Positions 8,545 to 16,867 of a stretch of DNA of 64,000 bases are shown piece by piece. The DNA lies in the NCBI RefSeq assembly GCF_002101395.1, contig NZ_CP019706.1, forward strand, positions 4,154,001-4,218,000, written 5' to 3'. The notes under the pieces were generated by a model. The model was not told where the DNA came from. It was given only the letters and a program-made list of their open reading frames with translations, and did not search any database. Made by a program: the position numbers and the translations under genes. How positions within the stretch are numbered: position 1 is the first letter of the stretch; every line of letters starts with the position of its first letter. Source of the stretch: Pantoea alhagi. GTDB taxonomy: Bacteria; Pseudomonadota; Gammaproteobacteria; Enterobacterales; Enterobacteriaceae.

Positions 8545-8836
8545 CTCTTCTCCTGAAAGCCATGGCTGATAAACAAAATTTATTGATGCCTGCCGCGCTA
8601 AAAATCAACGCAGCCCGATTATCGACAGCGACGCCGCTTCACGGCTCCGATTAGCGCCGGTAAAACCGCGTGGCGATAACGCCGCGGCAGGCATCATTAC
8701 TCCACTGAAATTACAGCACATTTTGCCAAAGATCGATAAAAAAATATCATTCTGCACTTGCTGTTAAATTAAACAGTTAGCGCGCAAAATAATATCCCTA
8801 AAGAGTAATTATATTTAGCATCGCTAAGGAATCAGC

Positions 8837-10042
8837 ATGGCTGGAGTTGCGCGCGCCCGACGTCTTGGTCGGGTTTTTCTGTTGGTAGATAACATGCTGG
8901 TGGTGCTGGGATTCTTTGTGGTGTTCCCGTTGATCTCAATCCGCTTCGTTGATCAGCTGGGCTGGGCGGCGATGATCGTCGGGATCGCGCTGGGTTTGCG
9001 CCAGCTGGTGCAGCAGGGACTGGGCGTATTTGGCGGCGCTATTGCCGATCGCTTCGGCGCCAAGCCAATGATTATCAGCGGCATGTTGCTGCGTGCGGCT
9101 GGTTTTGCTGCGATGGCGGTGGCACACGAGCCGTGGGTATTGTGGTTTTCCTGTCTGCTTTCCGGCATTGGCGGCACGCTGTTCGATCCGCCGCGTACCG
9201 CGCTGGTGGTGAAGCTGATTCGTCCCGAGGCGCGTGGCCGTTTCTTTTCGCTGTTGATGATGCAGGACAGCGCTGGCGCAGTGCTGGGTGCGCTGATTGG
9301 CAGCTGGCTGCTGGCGTGGGATTTCCGCCTGGTTTGCTGGGTGGGCGCGCTGGTTTTTGTCCTGGCCGCGCTGTTTAACGCGCTGCTGCTGCCAGCCTGG
9401 CGTATTTCTACCGTGCCGACCCCGCTGCGCGAAGGGCTGGGACGGGTGCTGAAAGATCGCCGTTTTTGCACCTATGTGCTGACCTTAACCGGCTATTACA
9501 TTCTGGCGGTTCAGGTCATGCTGATGCTGCCGATTATGGTAAACCAGATTGCCGGAACTGCCAGTGCAGTCAAATGGATGTATGCCATTGAGGCTGCGCT
9601 GTCGCTGTCACTGCTTTATCCGATTGCCCGCTGGAGCGAAAAGCGCTTTCGTCTGGAGCATCGTTTAATGGCTGGTCTGCTGCTGATGACGCTGAGCCTG
9701 CTGCCGATTGGCCTGACTGATTCCTTACAGCAGCTGTTTATTTTGATCTGCCTGTTCTATATCGGCGCAATTATTGCCGAGCCGGCGCGTGAAACCCTGA
9801 GCGCGGAGCTGGCCAGCTCACGGGCACGCGGCAGCTATCTTGGCTTTAGTCGCCTGGGTCTGGCGCTGGGCGGCGCGCTGGGATATACCGGCGGCGGCTG
9901 GATATTTGATACCGGACGCGAGCTGGATTTGCCGGAGCTGCCGTGGCTGATGCTGGGCTGTACCGGTGCAATTACCCTGCTGGCGCTGTGGTGGCAATTT
10001 CAGCCGCGCGCCGCAGCGCCCGCTATATTGCGCGGCGGCTAA
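8837..10042 (+). CDS. mdtH: MdtH, MFS multidrug efflux protein
   Basis: 401 aa, the same length and sequence style as E. coli MdtH. It is a 12-TM major facilitator drug:H+ antiporter (DHA1) of the inner membrane. In E. coli it gives modest fluoroquinolone resistance. The MFS motif A appears as GAIADRFGAKPM (residues 59-70). The ATG at 8837 follows an AAGGAATC ribosome binding site. It is divergent from rimJ across about 290 bp of AT-rich DNA (8545-8836) that must hold both promoters. I see no further gene there. Confidence 0.95.
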   Translation: MAGVARARRLGRVFLLVDNMLVVLGFFVVFPLISIRFVDQLGWAAMIVGIALGLRQLVQQGLGVFGGAIADRFGAKPMIISGMLLRAAGFAAMAVAHEPWVLWFSCLLSGIGGTLFDPPRTALVVKLIRPEARGRFFSLLMMQDSAGAVLGALIGSWLLAWDFRLVCWVGALVFVLAALFNALLLPAWRISTVPTPLREGLGRVLKDRRFCTYVLTLTGYYILAVQVMLMLPIMVNQIAGTASAVKWMYAIEAALSLSLLYPIARWSEKRFRLEHRLMAGLLLMTLSLLPIGLTDSLQQLFILICLFYIGAIIAEPARETLSAELASSRARGSYLGFSRLGLALGGALGYTGGGWIFDTGRELDLPELPWLMLGCTGAITLLALWWQFQPRAAAPAILRGG

Positions 10043-10152
10043 CATGCCGTTGCGGTTTGCCCTTCCCGGGGATCTCTTCCATACTTTTTAAGCATATTCA
10101 AATAATTGCTGACGGCAGCCTGCTGTTGGCAATATGAGTAAGGAGAGATGCG

Positions 10153-10800
10153 GTGAAACTCTATATTTACGATCATTGTCCGTTTTGCGTTAAAGCACGC
10201 ATGATTTTTGGCCTGAAAAATCTGCCGGTAGAACTGGTGATAATGCTTAACGATGATGAGGAGACACCAGTCCGTCTGATTGGTCAGAAAATGGCGCCGA
10301 TTCTGCAAAAAGAGGATGGCAGCTGTATGCCGGAGAGCCTTGATATTGTGCGCTATGTCGATCAGCTGGATGGCGAACCATTACTGACCGGTAAAACCAA
10401 TCCCGCAATTAACGACTGGCTGCGCAACATGGGTAGCTATGTGAATAAGCTGCTGCTGCCGCGCGTTGCTGAAGGCGCTTTTGCCGAGTTCGCCACGCCG
10501 CAGGCGCGCAGCTATTTCAAAAACAAAAAGGAAGCCAACATTGGCGACTTTGCTGAATTAAAACAGCATGCAGACGGGCTGATCAAAAAGATCTCTAACG
10601 ATATGCGCGATCTCAATAAGCTGATCGTGAAGCCGAACGCCGTTAATGGCGAACTGAGCCTGGATGATATTAACCTGTTTCCTCTGCTGCGTTCGCTGAC
10701 GCTGATAGCGGGTATTAACTGGCCCAGCCGGGTCGCGGAGTATCGCGATAATATGGCGAAGCAAACGCAGGTCAATTTGTTAAGTTCGGTTGCGGGTTAA
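10153..10800 (+). CDS. grxB: GrxB, glutaredoxin 2
   Basis: 215 aa, the E. coli glutaredoxin 2 length, with a GST-like two-domain fold. The redox active site is CPFC (residues 9-12), where E. coli has CPYC. It reduces disulfides and glutathionylated proteins in the cytosol with glutathione. The start is a GTG at 10153, six nt after AGGAGAG. An ATG at 10148 in another frame opens only a two-codon ORF overlapping this start. It sits between mdtH and yceB, as in E. coli. Confidence 0.95.
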   Translation: MKLYIYDHCPFCVKARMIFGLKNLPVELVIMLNDDEETPVRLIGQKMAPILQKEDGSCMPESLDIVRYVDQLDGEPLLTGKTNPAINDWLRNMGSYVNKLLLPRVAEGAFAEFATPQARSYFKNKKEANIGDFAELKQHADGLIKKISNDMRDLNKLIVKPNAVNGELSLDDINLFPLLRSLTLIAGINWPSRVAEYRDNMAKQTQVNLLSSVAG

Positions 10801-10806
10801 TTTTTT

Positions 10807-10836
10807 AAGGGCAGCGTTTCGCCGCCTGCTGTCCTT
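10807..10836 (+). terminator. Possible terminator hairpin after grxB
   Basis: AAGGGCAGC (10807-10815) can pair over 9 bp, one of them G-T, with GCTGTCCTT (10828-10836), just after the grxB stop. The downstream T content is interrupted (CTTCCCGCGTTTT), so termination may be weak. Confidence 0.4.
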
Positions 10837-10949
10837 CTTCCCGCGTTTTACCTTTCTTTTCCTGTTTTCCTGGTGACTCACGACGGTGATTGCGGCAAGC
10901 TTAGCCTCCTGAAAAGGAGACTTTCTCCGCATTACTTTCGAGGATTGTC

Positions 10950-11513
10950 ATGAACAAGGCGTTTTTGGCGCTCTGCGCCCTTGTGCTGGCCGGTCTGTTG
11001 ACCGCCTGTAATCAGCTAACCCAGTACACAATTTCCGAGCAGGAGATCAATCAGGCCCTGCAGAAACATAATAATTATCAGAAAGACATTGGCGTGTCCG
11101 GGCTGGTTAATGCCCATATCGTGCTGAATAACCTCAGCAGTCAGATTGGCCGCGAGGAAGCCGGTAAGGTGACGCTCTCCGGCAATGCGAAAGTGAATAT
11201 CACTTCGCTGCTGGGGCCGCAGCAGGCGGATATGCAGCTGAAGATGAAAGCTCAGCCGTTCTTCGATAAACAAAAAGGCGCGATTTTTCTGAAGGATCTG
11301 GAGATCGTGGAAGCCAATGTGCAGCCGGAAAAAATGCAGCCGATCCTGCATACCCTCACGCCCTATCTTAACCAGTCGCTGAAAAGCTATTTCGATCGCG
11401 AACCGGCTTATATCCTGAGCGAAGATCGCAGCAAAGCGGAAGCGATGGCGAAAAAACTGGCGAAAGGAATTGAGGTAAAACCGGGTGAGCTGGTGATCCC
11501 TTTTATCGACTGA
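10950..11513 (+). CDS. yceB: YceB, DUF1439 outer-membrane lipoprotein
   Basis: 187 aa. The signal peptide ends in the lipobox LLTAC, with Cys20 as the lipidated residue. The next residue, Asn, is not the Asp that favours inner-membrane retention, so outer-membrane sorting is likely. It belongs to the DUF1439/YceB family, a lipid-binding-like (TULIP-type) fold of uncertain function. E. coli YceB is 186 aa and has the same QLTQYTISEQEIN start after the Cys. The 149-bp gap from grxB includes a GGAGA/TCTCC hairpin near 10915-10928 ahead of the start. Confidence 0.93.
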   Translation: MNKAFLALCALVLAGLLTACNQLTQYTISEQEINQALQKHNNYQKDIGVSGLVNAHIVLNNLSSQIGREEAGKVTLSGNAKVNITSLLGPQQADMQLKMKAQPFFDKQKGAIFLKDLEIVEANVQPEKMQPILHTLTPYLNQSLKSYFDREPAYILSEDRSKAEAMAKKLAKGIEVKPGELVIPFID

Positions 11514-11521
11514 CCACAGCC

Positions 11522-11556
11522 GCCCGCGCTGTTTTCTGCGGCGCGGGCTATTTACC
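11522..11556 (+). terminator. Terminator after yceB
   Basis: GCCCGCGC (11522-11529) and GCGCGGGC (11541-11548) form an 8-bp GC stem followed by TATTTACCTTT, 8 bp after the yceB stop. The T tract is imperfect. Confidence 0.6.
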
Positions 11557-11771
11557 TTTAATCGCTTTGCGATTCCAGGCTATCCGGGCGTGACAGGCTG
11601 CGCTCCTCCCGCAAGGCAGCGGAGGCGCTGGCGCTATTTGCACCACTTCTCCTGTTTCTCCAGACTTTTTTCGCGCGGCCGACATAAAGCAAGTGCAATC
11701 GGTTGCCTTTATCCTTATGCTTGATACCCGGCTAAAAACTGCCTTGATTTCCCACCGCCGGAGCCTAATTC

Positions 11772-12815
11772 ATGACTGCACAACCTCAGCAACTGATCAT
11801 TCGCCGCCCTGACGACTGGCATATCCATCTGCGTGACGATGAGATGCTGCGCGCCGTATTGCCTTTTACCAGCGCCGTGTGCGGCCGTGCCATTGTGATG
11901 CCTAATCTGGTGCCGCCCGTCACCAGCGTGGAGGCGGCAAGCGCCTATCGCGCACGTATTCTGGCCGCGTTGCCGGAAGGACATACTTTCCAGCCGTTAA
12001 TAACCTGCTATCTTACCGATTCGCTTCAGCCTGATGAGGTGGAAAAAGGCTTTCAGGCCGGAGTTTTTACCGCAGCCAAGCTTTATCCCGCTCACGCCAC
12101 CACCAACTCCAGTCATGGCGTAACCAGTATTGACGCCATCGCCACGGTGCTGGAGCGTATGCAGCGCATCGGCATGCCGCTGCTGATTCATGGCGAAGTG
12201 ACCGATGCGCATATCGATATTTTCGATCGTGAGGCACGCTTTATCGAAACGGTTATGGAGCCGCTGCGTCAGCGCTACCCTGAACTGAAAGTGGTGTTTG
12301 AACATATCACCACCAAAGAAGCCGCACAGTATGTCGAGGCGGGCAATGATCTGCTGGCTGCGACAATCACGCCACAGCATCTGATGTTTAACCGTAACCA
12401 TATGCTGGTGGGCGGTGTGCGCCCGCATCTCTATTGCCTGCCGATCCTGAAGCGCAATGTCCATCAGGAGGCGCTGCGCAAGGTAATTGCCAGCGGTAAC
12501 CATCGCTTCTTCCTCGGCACCGATACCGCGCCGCATTTACGTCATCGTAAAGAGGCCAGCTGTGGCTGCGCCGGGGTGTTTAATGCGCCGACCGCGCTCC
12601 CCGCTTACGCTACGGTTTTTGAAGAGATGGGTGCGCTACAGCATTTTGAAGCCTTCTGTTCAGAAAACGGCCCAAACTTTTACGGTCTGCCGCTGAATGA
12701 AGGAACGATTCGCCTGGTGCGTGAACCCTGGACTGTCGACGAAAGCATTGCGGCGGCGGGCGATACGCTGGTGCCTTTCCTCGCCGGTGAAACCCTGAAC
12801 TGGCGCATTGCCTGA
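11772..12815 (+). CDS. pyrC: PyrC, dihydroorotase
   Basis: 347 aa (E. coli 348). It is a zinc amidohydrolase that cyclises carbamoyl-aspartate to dihydroorotate in de novo pyrimidine synthesis. Metal-binding residues are visible: WHIHLRD (His17, His19), the carboxylated Lys at residue 103 (AAKLYPAHA), LIHGEV, the EHITT histidine and GTDTAPH near the C-terminus. The upstream 258 bp hold the yceB terminator and the promoter. In E. coli, pyrC is regulated by nucleotide-dependent start-site switching. I did not verify that here. It is notable beside the pyrimidine-degrading rut genes at 53-58 kb. Confidence 0.97.
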   Translation: MTAQPQQLIIRRPDDWHIHLRDDEMLRAVLPFTSAVCGRAIVMPNLVPPVTSVEAASAYRARILAALPEGHTFQPLITCYLTDSLQPDEVEKGFQAGVFTAAKLYPAHATTNSSHGVTSIDAIATVLERMQRIGMPLLIHGEVTDAHIDIFDREARFIETVMEPLRQRYPELKVVFEHITTKEAAQYVEAGNDLLAATITPQHLMFNRNHMLVGGVRPHLYCLPILKRNVHQEALRKVIASGNHRFFLGTDTAPHLRHRKEASCGCAGVFNAPTALPAYATVFEEMGALQHFEAFCSENGPNFYGLPLNEGTIRLVREPWTVDESIAAAGDTLVPFLAGETLNWRIA

Positions 12816-12917
12816 TGATCCCCTGCGGCTGATGTTTTGCCATCAGCCGCTTCTGTAATTCTCTCCATTTTTTCATCGACATCCTGCTCGCTTTTCGTTG
12901 CTTTGCTGCCGCATTAA

Positions 12918-12933
12918 CTGTATAAATAGCCAG
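12918..12933. promoter_or_regulatory. LexA box of dinI
   Basis: CTGTATAAATAGCCAG matches the LexA consensus CTGTATATATATACAG at the conserved CTGT arm and most core positions. As I recall it, the E. coli dinI operator is very similar. It lies 20 bp before the dinI start, overlapping the likely promoter (TATAAA at 12921). This supports SOS control. Confidence 0.85.
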
Positions 12934-12953
12934 TACTCACAGCGGAGGCAGAT

Positions 12954-13199
12954 ATGCGTGTTGAAGTAACCATAGCGAAAACCACTCAGCTCCCTGCCGG
13001 CGCTATCGATGCGCTGACGCAGGAACTGTCAAAACGAATCGATAAAGAATTTCCGGAAATGGCCAACCATATTTCGGTGCGCTACGCCAGCGCGAATAAC
13101 CTGACCGTGATGGGCAGTGGTAAAGATGCCAAAGATCGTGTGACCGAGATCCTGCAGGAAACCTGGGAGAGCGCCGACGACTGGTTTATCACTGACTAG
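12954..13199 (+). CDS. dinI: DinI, SOS modulator of RecA
   Basis: 81 aa, full length. DinI binds RecA filaments, stabilises them and tunes UmuD/LexA cleavage. The sequence closely follows E. coli DinI, including MRVEVTIAKT at the N-terminus and ILQETWESADDWF at the acidic C-terminal helix that contacts RecA. A GGAGG-like ribosome binding site and an upstream LexA box are present, and a strong terminator follows. The position after pyrC is conserved. Confidence 0.96.
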   Translation: MRVEVTIAKTTQLPAGAIDALTQELSKRIDKEFPEMANHISVRYASANNLTVMGSGKDAKDRVTEILQETWESADDWFITD

Positions 13200-13221
13200 C
13201 TTTCTTTTTGTGCCGTTGTTT

Positions 13222-13249
13222 GCCGGATATCGCCATCCGGCTTTTTTTT
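13222..13249 (+). terminator. Terminator of dinI
   Basis: GCCGGAT (13222-13228) and ATCCGGC (13235-13241) form a 7-bp stem with a 6-nt loop, followed by eight T residues. Confidence 0.9.
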
Positions 13250-13346
13250 ATCTTTACCGCCTCGCCGCCCTCCCAACGCGGTTATAGACTGTTGTAAGCC
13301 GATGACATATTCTGGCGTCCGTCATGACTTACAGGAGGTGTTAACC

Positions 13347-13622
13347 ATGACCGCTGATAAACCTGAAGAGGCGATGACCTTTGGTGAACTGCTGGCGTTA
13401 ATTGGTGAACAGCAGCGTCGTCTTACCGTGTTGGAAAACGCATTTTCCTATCTTGCCTTTTGTCTGGACGATAAATCTAATCAGTTATTGATTCATAGCC
13501 TGCGACTGGAAGCGCAAAACCAAAATCATGATGAGGGAATGCAGCAGCATTTTGCTCGTCTTGCGGCTGAGCTGGAAAAACGTCACGCCCCGGTTAAAAT
13601 TCAACCCGATACCACTCTTTGA
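13347..13622 (+). CDS. Small coiled-coil-like cytosolic protein, unassigned
   Basis: 91 aa from the ATG at 13347, which has a strong AGGAGG ribosome binding site. A longer reading from 13302 lacks one. I do not recognise it with confidence. It has no signal peptide or TM segment. Residues 12-55 show a heptad-like leucine pattern (ELLALIGEQQRRLTVLENAF), and the C-terminal third is charged and Gln-rich. The general shape recalls small anti-adaptor proteins of the IraP type (86 aa in E. coli), but residue identity is too low to assert this. It sits alone between dinI and bssS, with its own terminator. E. coli has no gene here. Confidence 0.75.
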   Translation: MTADKPEEAMTFGELLALIGEQQRRLTVLENAFSYLAFCLDDKSNQLLIHSLRLEAQNQNHDEGMQQHFARLAAELEKRHAPVKIQPDTTL

Positions 13623-13630
13623 TTTTTATA

Positions 13631-13658
13631 AACTCCTGCATTATGCAGGAGTTCTTTT
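13631..13658 (+). terminator. Terminator of the unassigned small gene
   Basis: AACTCCTGCA (13631-13640) and TGCAGGAGTT (13644-13653) form a perfect 10-bp stem with a TTA loop, followed by CTTTT. Confidence 0.9.
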
Positions 13659-13753
13659 CCTGCTAAGAATAATCAGAATTCTGTTCAAATATTATTCTCC
13701 GTAGATTAATTACGCTATTCGAGCATTTTTCGTGCCGCTTAAATCTGTAACAC

Positions 13754-13762
13754 TGTTATAAT
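13754..13762 (+). promoter_or_regulatory. Probable extended -10 promoter of bssS
   Basis: TGTTATAAT (TGn plus a perfect TATAAT at 13757-13762) lies about 75 bp upstream of bssS. The -35 region is poor, which is usual for extended -10 promoters. Confidence 0.5.
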
Positions 13763-13838
13763 CACTCTGCTCTGTGAAAAAAAGCCGCATTGAAACCTCA
13801 AATAATCACTTCGTTCTACGAGTAATAAGGGGGTTATA

Positions 13839-14093
13839 ATGGACAGTAATAAAGAGATTATTCAGACACATCCCCTCGTTGGATGGGATATCAGTACCGT
13901 GGACTCGTATGATGCGATGATGATTCGTCTGCATTCGCTTTCATCTAATGAGCAACAGCCTGATGAAGCCGACGTAGGGCCGACTTACTGGCTGACTACG
14001 GACGTTGCCAGACAGTTTATCTCCATTCTGGAAGCAGGTATCGCTAAAATAGAAGCCAGCGAAATCCTTGCCCGAGACTACAAAAAGCATTAA
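13839..14093 (+). CDS. bssS: BssS, biofilm regulator
   Basis: 84 aa, the same length as E. coli BssS (YceP). Strongly conserved blocks are VIQTHPLVGWDISTVDSYD-like residues 5-24 and LTTDVARQFISILEAGIAKIE near residues 48-68. BssS affects biofilm formation and indole/AI-2-linked signalling in E. coli, but its molecular activity is unknown. It is small and soluble with no DNA-binding motif visible. It starts after an AAGGGGG ribosome binding site and lies between dinI and solA as in E. coli. Confidence 0.94.
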   Translation: MDSNKEIIQTHPLVGWDISTVDSYDAMMIRLHSLSSNEQQPDEADVGPTYWLTTDVARQFISILEAGIAKIEASEILARDYKKH

Positions 14094-14112
14094 CCAGTAA
14101 CGTTGGTTAACC

Positions 14113-14136
14113 AGGCACCCTGCGGGGTGCCTTTTT
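14113..14136 (+). terminator. Terminator of bssS
   Basis: AGGCACCC (14113-14120) and GGGTGCCT (14125-14132) form an 8-bp stem with a TGCG loop and then TTTTA. Confidence 0.9.
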
Positions 14137-14195
14137 ATTATCTGCACGCTTTTGCTATGCTGCTAAGCCTTCGCAGCATCAGGAGAAGTTGGCTA

Positions 14196-15311
14196 ATGGT
14201 TTATGATCTTATCGTTATCGGTAGTGGTTCCGTCGGGGCCGCCGCAGGCTGGTACGCGACGCGTGCCGGGCTTAAGGTGCTGATGATTGACAGCGCGCAC
14301 CCGCCCCATCAGGAAGGCAGCCACCACGGCGCAACGCGTCTGATTCGTCACGCCTATGGCGAGGGCGCTCGCTATGTTCCACTGGTTTTGCGCGCTCAGC
14401 AATTGTGGGATGAACTGGAGCAACAGAGCGGTGAACAGATTATGCACCGCAGCGGCATCATCAACCTTTCTCCTGCCGACTCGCCGTTTATTAACAACGT
14501 AACAGAAAGCGCACGCCAGTTTCAGCTGGAGATTGAGGTTTTATCGCCAGAGCAGATACGCCAACGCTGGCCAGAAATTGCGGTACCGGAAGGCTACACG
14601 GGCGTTTTTGAACCGCGCTCCGGCTATCTGAAATCAGAGGTGGCGATTCGCAGCTGGATTCGCCTGGCGCGCGAAGCGGGCTGCGCTCAGCTGTTTAACT
14701 GTGCGGTATCCGCCATTGCCCGCGAAGATGAGCTGCAGCGCGTGACCACGGCTGATGGCGACTACTATGGACGCAAGCTGTTACTCAGCGTCGGCACCGC
14801 CGTTAAGCAGTTCTGCCCTGATATACCGGTTACGCCAGTACGCAAAGTGTTTGCCTGGTATCAGGCCGACGGGCGCTACAGCGAAAATAATAAGTTTCCC
14901 GGCTTCACCGTGGAAATGGCCGATGGCAGCCAGTATTACGGCTTTCCCGCAGATAATAACGCGCTAAAAATAGGCCGACATGACGGTGGTCAGCCAATGC
15001 AGAACGCACAGGATCGCAAACCTTTTGGCGCTTATGCCAGCGATGGCAATGAGGTTTTTAATTTCCTCCGCCGCTTTCTGCCCGGCGTAGGGGTTTGTTT
15101 GCACGGCGCCGCCTGCGCTTATGATAATTCTCCCGACGAGGATTTTATTATCGATACGCTGCCGGAAGATAATAATCGCATGATAATAACCGGACTCAGC
15201 GGTCACGGTTTTAAATTCGCCAGCGTATTAGGTGAAATAGCCAGCGCCTTTGCCAGCAATAAATCATGTAAATTTGATTTATCGCCATTTTCTTTGTCCC
15301 GTTTTAAATAA
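14196..15311 (+). CDS. solA: SolA, N-methyl-L-tryptophan oxidase
   Basis: 371 aa from the ATG at 14196, which has AGGAGA 10 nt upstream and aligns with the E. coli start (372 aa). The upstream extension in the same frame overlaps the bssS terminator and is not real. It is a monomeric flavoprotein of the sarcosine-oxidase family that demethylates N-methyl-L-tryptophan. The FAD-binding motif is IGSGSVGAAAGWYATRAG (residues 7-24). The covalent-flavin Cys is in AACAYDNSPDEDF near residue 307. GHGFKFASV near the C-terminus is also conserved. Confidence 0.95.
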   Translation: MVYDLIVIGSGSVGAAAGWYATRAGLKVLMIDSAHPPHQEGSHHGATRLIRHAYGEGARYVPLVLRAQQLWDELEQQSGEQIMHRSGIINLSPADSPFINNVTESARQFQLEIEVLSPEQIRQRWPEIAVPEGYTGVFEPRSGYLKSEVAIRSWIRLAREAGCAQLFNCAVSAIAREDELQRVTTADGDYYGRKLLLSVGTAVKQFCPDIPVTPVRKVFAWYQADGRYSENNKFPGFTVEMADGSQYYGFPADNNALKIGRHDGGQPMQNAQDRKPFGAYASDGNEVFNFLRRFLPGVGVCLHGAACAYDNSPDEDFIIDTLPEDNNRMIITGLSGHGFKFASVLGEIASAFASNKSCKFDLSPFSLSRFK

Positions 15312-15318
15312 AACAATA

Positions 15319-15349
15319 AAGGCACAATAAAATTGTGCCTTATTATTTC
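15319..15349 (+). terminator. Terminator of solA
   Basis: AAGGCACAAT (15319-15328) and ATTGTGCCTT (15332-15341) form a 10-bp stem with an AAA loop, followed by ATTATTT. On the minus strand it could also serve proP. Confidence 0.8.
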
Positions 15350-15406
15350 TGCGATAATTATTATCGTTTTGATTGTTTAATATTACCCGTTCGGCTTTGC
15401 CGCTAA

Positions 15407-16867
15407 TTATTGCGTCGCCCTGTGCTCTTTTTGGCGACGCAGCTTGAGTTTTTTCACCAGTTTTACCGCTTCTGCTTCTGAACCCACCGCCGGTGCTGAA
15501 CCATGCAGCGGCTTACGCGCCGTTTCGCGCATAAAGAACACGGTAATCAAGCCGATAACGCCCGCTCCCATCAGGTAATAAGCTGGCATCAGCAGATTCT
15601 GGAATTTATCCACAAGCCAGGCGGTCATCAACGGCGTGGTGCCGCCAAACAGCGATACGGAGATATTAAAACCGATAGCCAGCGCACTATAGCGCACATC
15701 GGTGGCAAACAGCGCTGGCAGCGCCGACGGCATGGTGCCGCTAAAGCAGCTATGCAGCACGCCAAAGATCATCAGGCCAATGAAAACAAATACCAGGTTG
15801 CCGGTCGCCACCAGCATCAGGCAGGGAATGGAGAATACCAGCAGCCCCACCGCGCCCAGCGCAATCACCGGACGACGTCCCAGGCGATCGTTCCAGTGTC
15901 CCCAGAACAGCGTGAGCGGCATCATAACAAACATCACCACCAGCACCAGCATCAGGCCGCTTAGCTCGCTCAGACCCAGCACGCCGGTGAGATAGCTGGG
16001 CATATAAGAGGTCAGCATATAGTTGGAGACATTAAACAGTAGTACCAGACCAATACACTTCAGCATCTGTGCCCGATATTTACGCAGCATTTGCCACAGA
16101 GTTAGCCGCGGTTTGCTGTGTTCCAGCGCTTCCTGTTTTTCCATATGCTTCTGAAACGCCGGTGTCTCTTCCAGCTTCAGACGAATATAAAGGCCAAACA
16201 GTCCCAGCGGTGCAGCAATGAAGAAAGGAATACGCCAGCCCCAGCTAAGTAGCTGATCGGCAGAGAGCAGCGCCGTCAGTGCGGTGACCAGCCCCGCGCC
16301 CAACAGATACCCGCCCAGCGTGCCGAATTCCAGCCAGCTCCCCATAAAACCGCGACGTTTGTCGGTTGAGTATTCAGCGATAAAGGTCGCCGCGCCGCCA
16401 TATTCACCGCCAGTGGAAAAGCCCTGTACCAGCCGCGCCAGCAGCAGCAGTAACGGTGCAGCAATACCGATGCTGTTATAGCCGGGGATCAGTCCAATAC
16501 AAAAGGTCCCGATTGCCATCATGATCATGGTGATGGCCAGCACTTTTTGCCGACCGATACGATCGCCCAGCGGGCCGAAAAAGAGCCCGCCAATGGGACG
16601 TACCAGAAACGCGGCGGCGAAAGCGCCAAAGGTGGCAATCAACTGTGCAGCCGGACTGCCGCCGGGGAAGAACACTTTACCAATGGTAACGGCCAGATAG
16701 CTGTATACGCCAAAGTCAAACCACTCCATGGCGTTGCCGAGCGCGGCTGCACCCACAGCGCGTTTCAGCATAGCCTTATCGACAATGGTAATATCATCGA
16801 CGGTAAGTTCTTTTTGGCCTTTTTTCTGCCAGAAATGTTTTTTAGATGAGCCTGTAGCGACGTTCAT
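15407..16867 (-). CDS. proP: ProP-type osmoprotectant:H+ symporter (MFS)
   Basis: 486 aa, 12 TM segments, MFS metabolite:H+ symporter family. It strongly resembles E. coli ProP (500 aa), which takes up proline, glycine betaine and ectoine in response to osmotic stress. Shared motifs are LGNAMEWFDFGVYS (about residues 43-56), RPIGGLFFGPLGDRIGRQKVL, GGEYGGAATFIAEYS and RRGFMGSWLEFG. It differs from E. coli ProP at the C-terminus: the last ~35 residues are short, basic (VKKLKLRRQKEHRATQ) and lack the regulatory coiled coil. The GAGGAA ribosome binding site fits the ATG at 16867. A substrate other than betaine/proline is possible. Confidence 0.8.
   Translation of the reverse strand: MNVATGSSKKHFWQKKGQKELTVDDITIVDKAMLKRAVGAAALGNAMEWFDFGVYSYLAVTIGKVFFPGGSPAAQLIATFGAFAAAFLVRPIGGLFFGPLGDRIGRQKVLAITMIMMAIGTFCIGLIPGYNSIGIAAPLLLLLARLVQGFSTGGEYGGAATFIAEYSTDKRRGFMGSWLEFGTLGGYLLGAGLVTALTALLSADQLLSWGWRIPFFIAAPLGLFGLYIRLKLEETPAFQKHMEKQEALEHSKPRLTLWQMLRKYRAQMLKCIGLVLLFNVSNYMLTSYMPSYLTGVLGLSELSGLMLVLVVMFVMMPLTLFWGHWNDRLGRRPVIALGAVGLLVFSIPCLMLVATGNLVFVFIGLMIFGVLHSCFSGTMPSALPALFATDVRYSALAIGFNISVSLFGGTTPLMTAWLVDKFQNLLMPAYYLMGAGVIGLITVFFMRETARKPLHGSAPAVGSEAEAVKLVKKLKLRRQKEHRATQ

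Noticed and set aside
12918..12933. A LexA box also for the YdjM-type gene at 51.2 kb
   Set aside because: ydjM is LexA-controlled in E. coli, but the upstream region of this homologue (52190-52269) has no CTGT-N8-ACAG-like sequence.
14103..14195. N-terminal extension of SolA
   Set aside because: It overlaps the bssS terminator. The ATG at 14196 has AGGAGA and matches the E. coli start.
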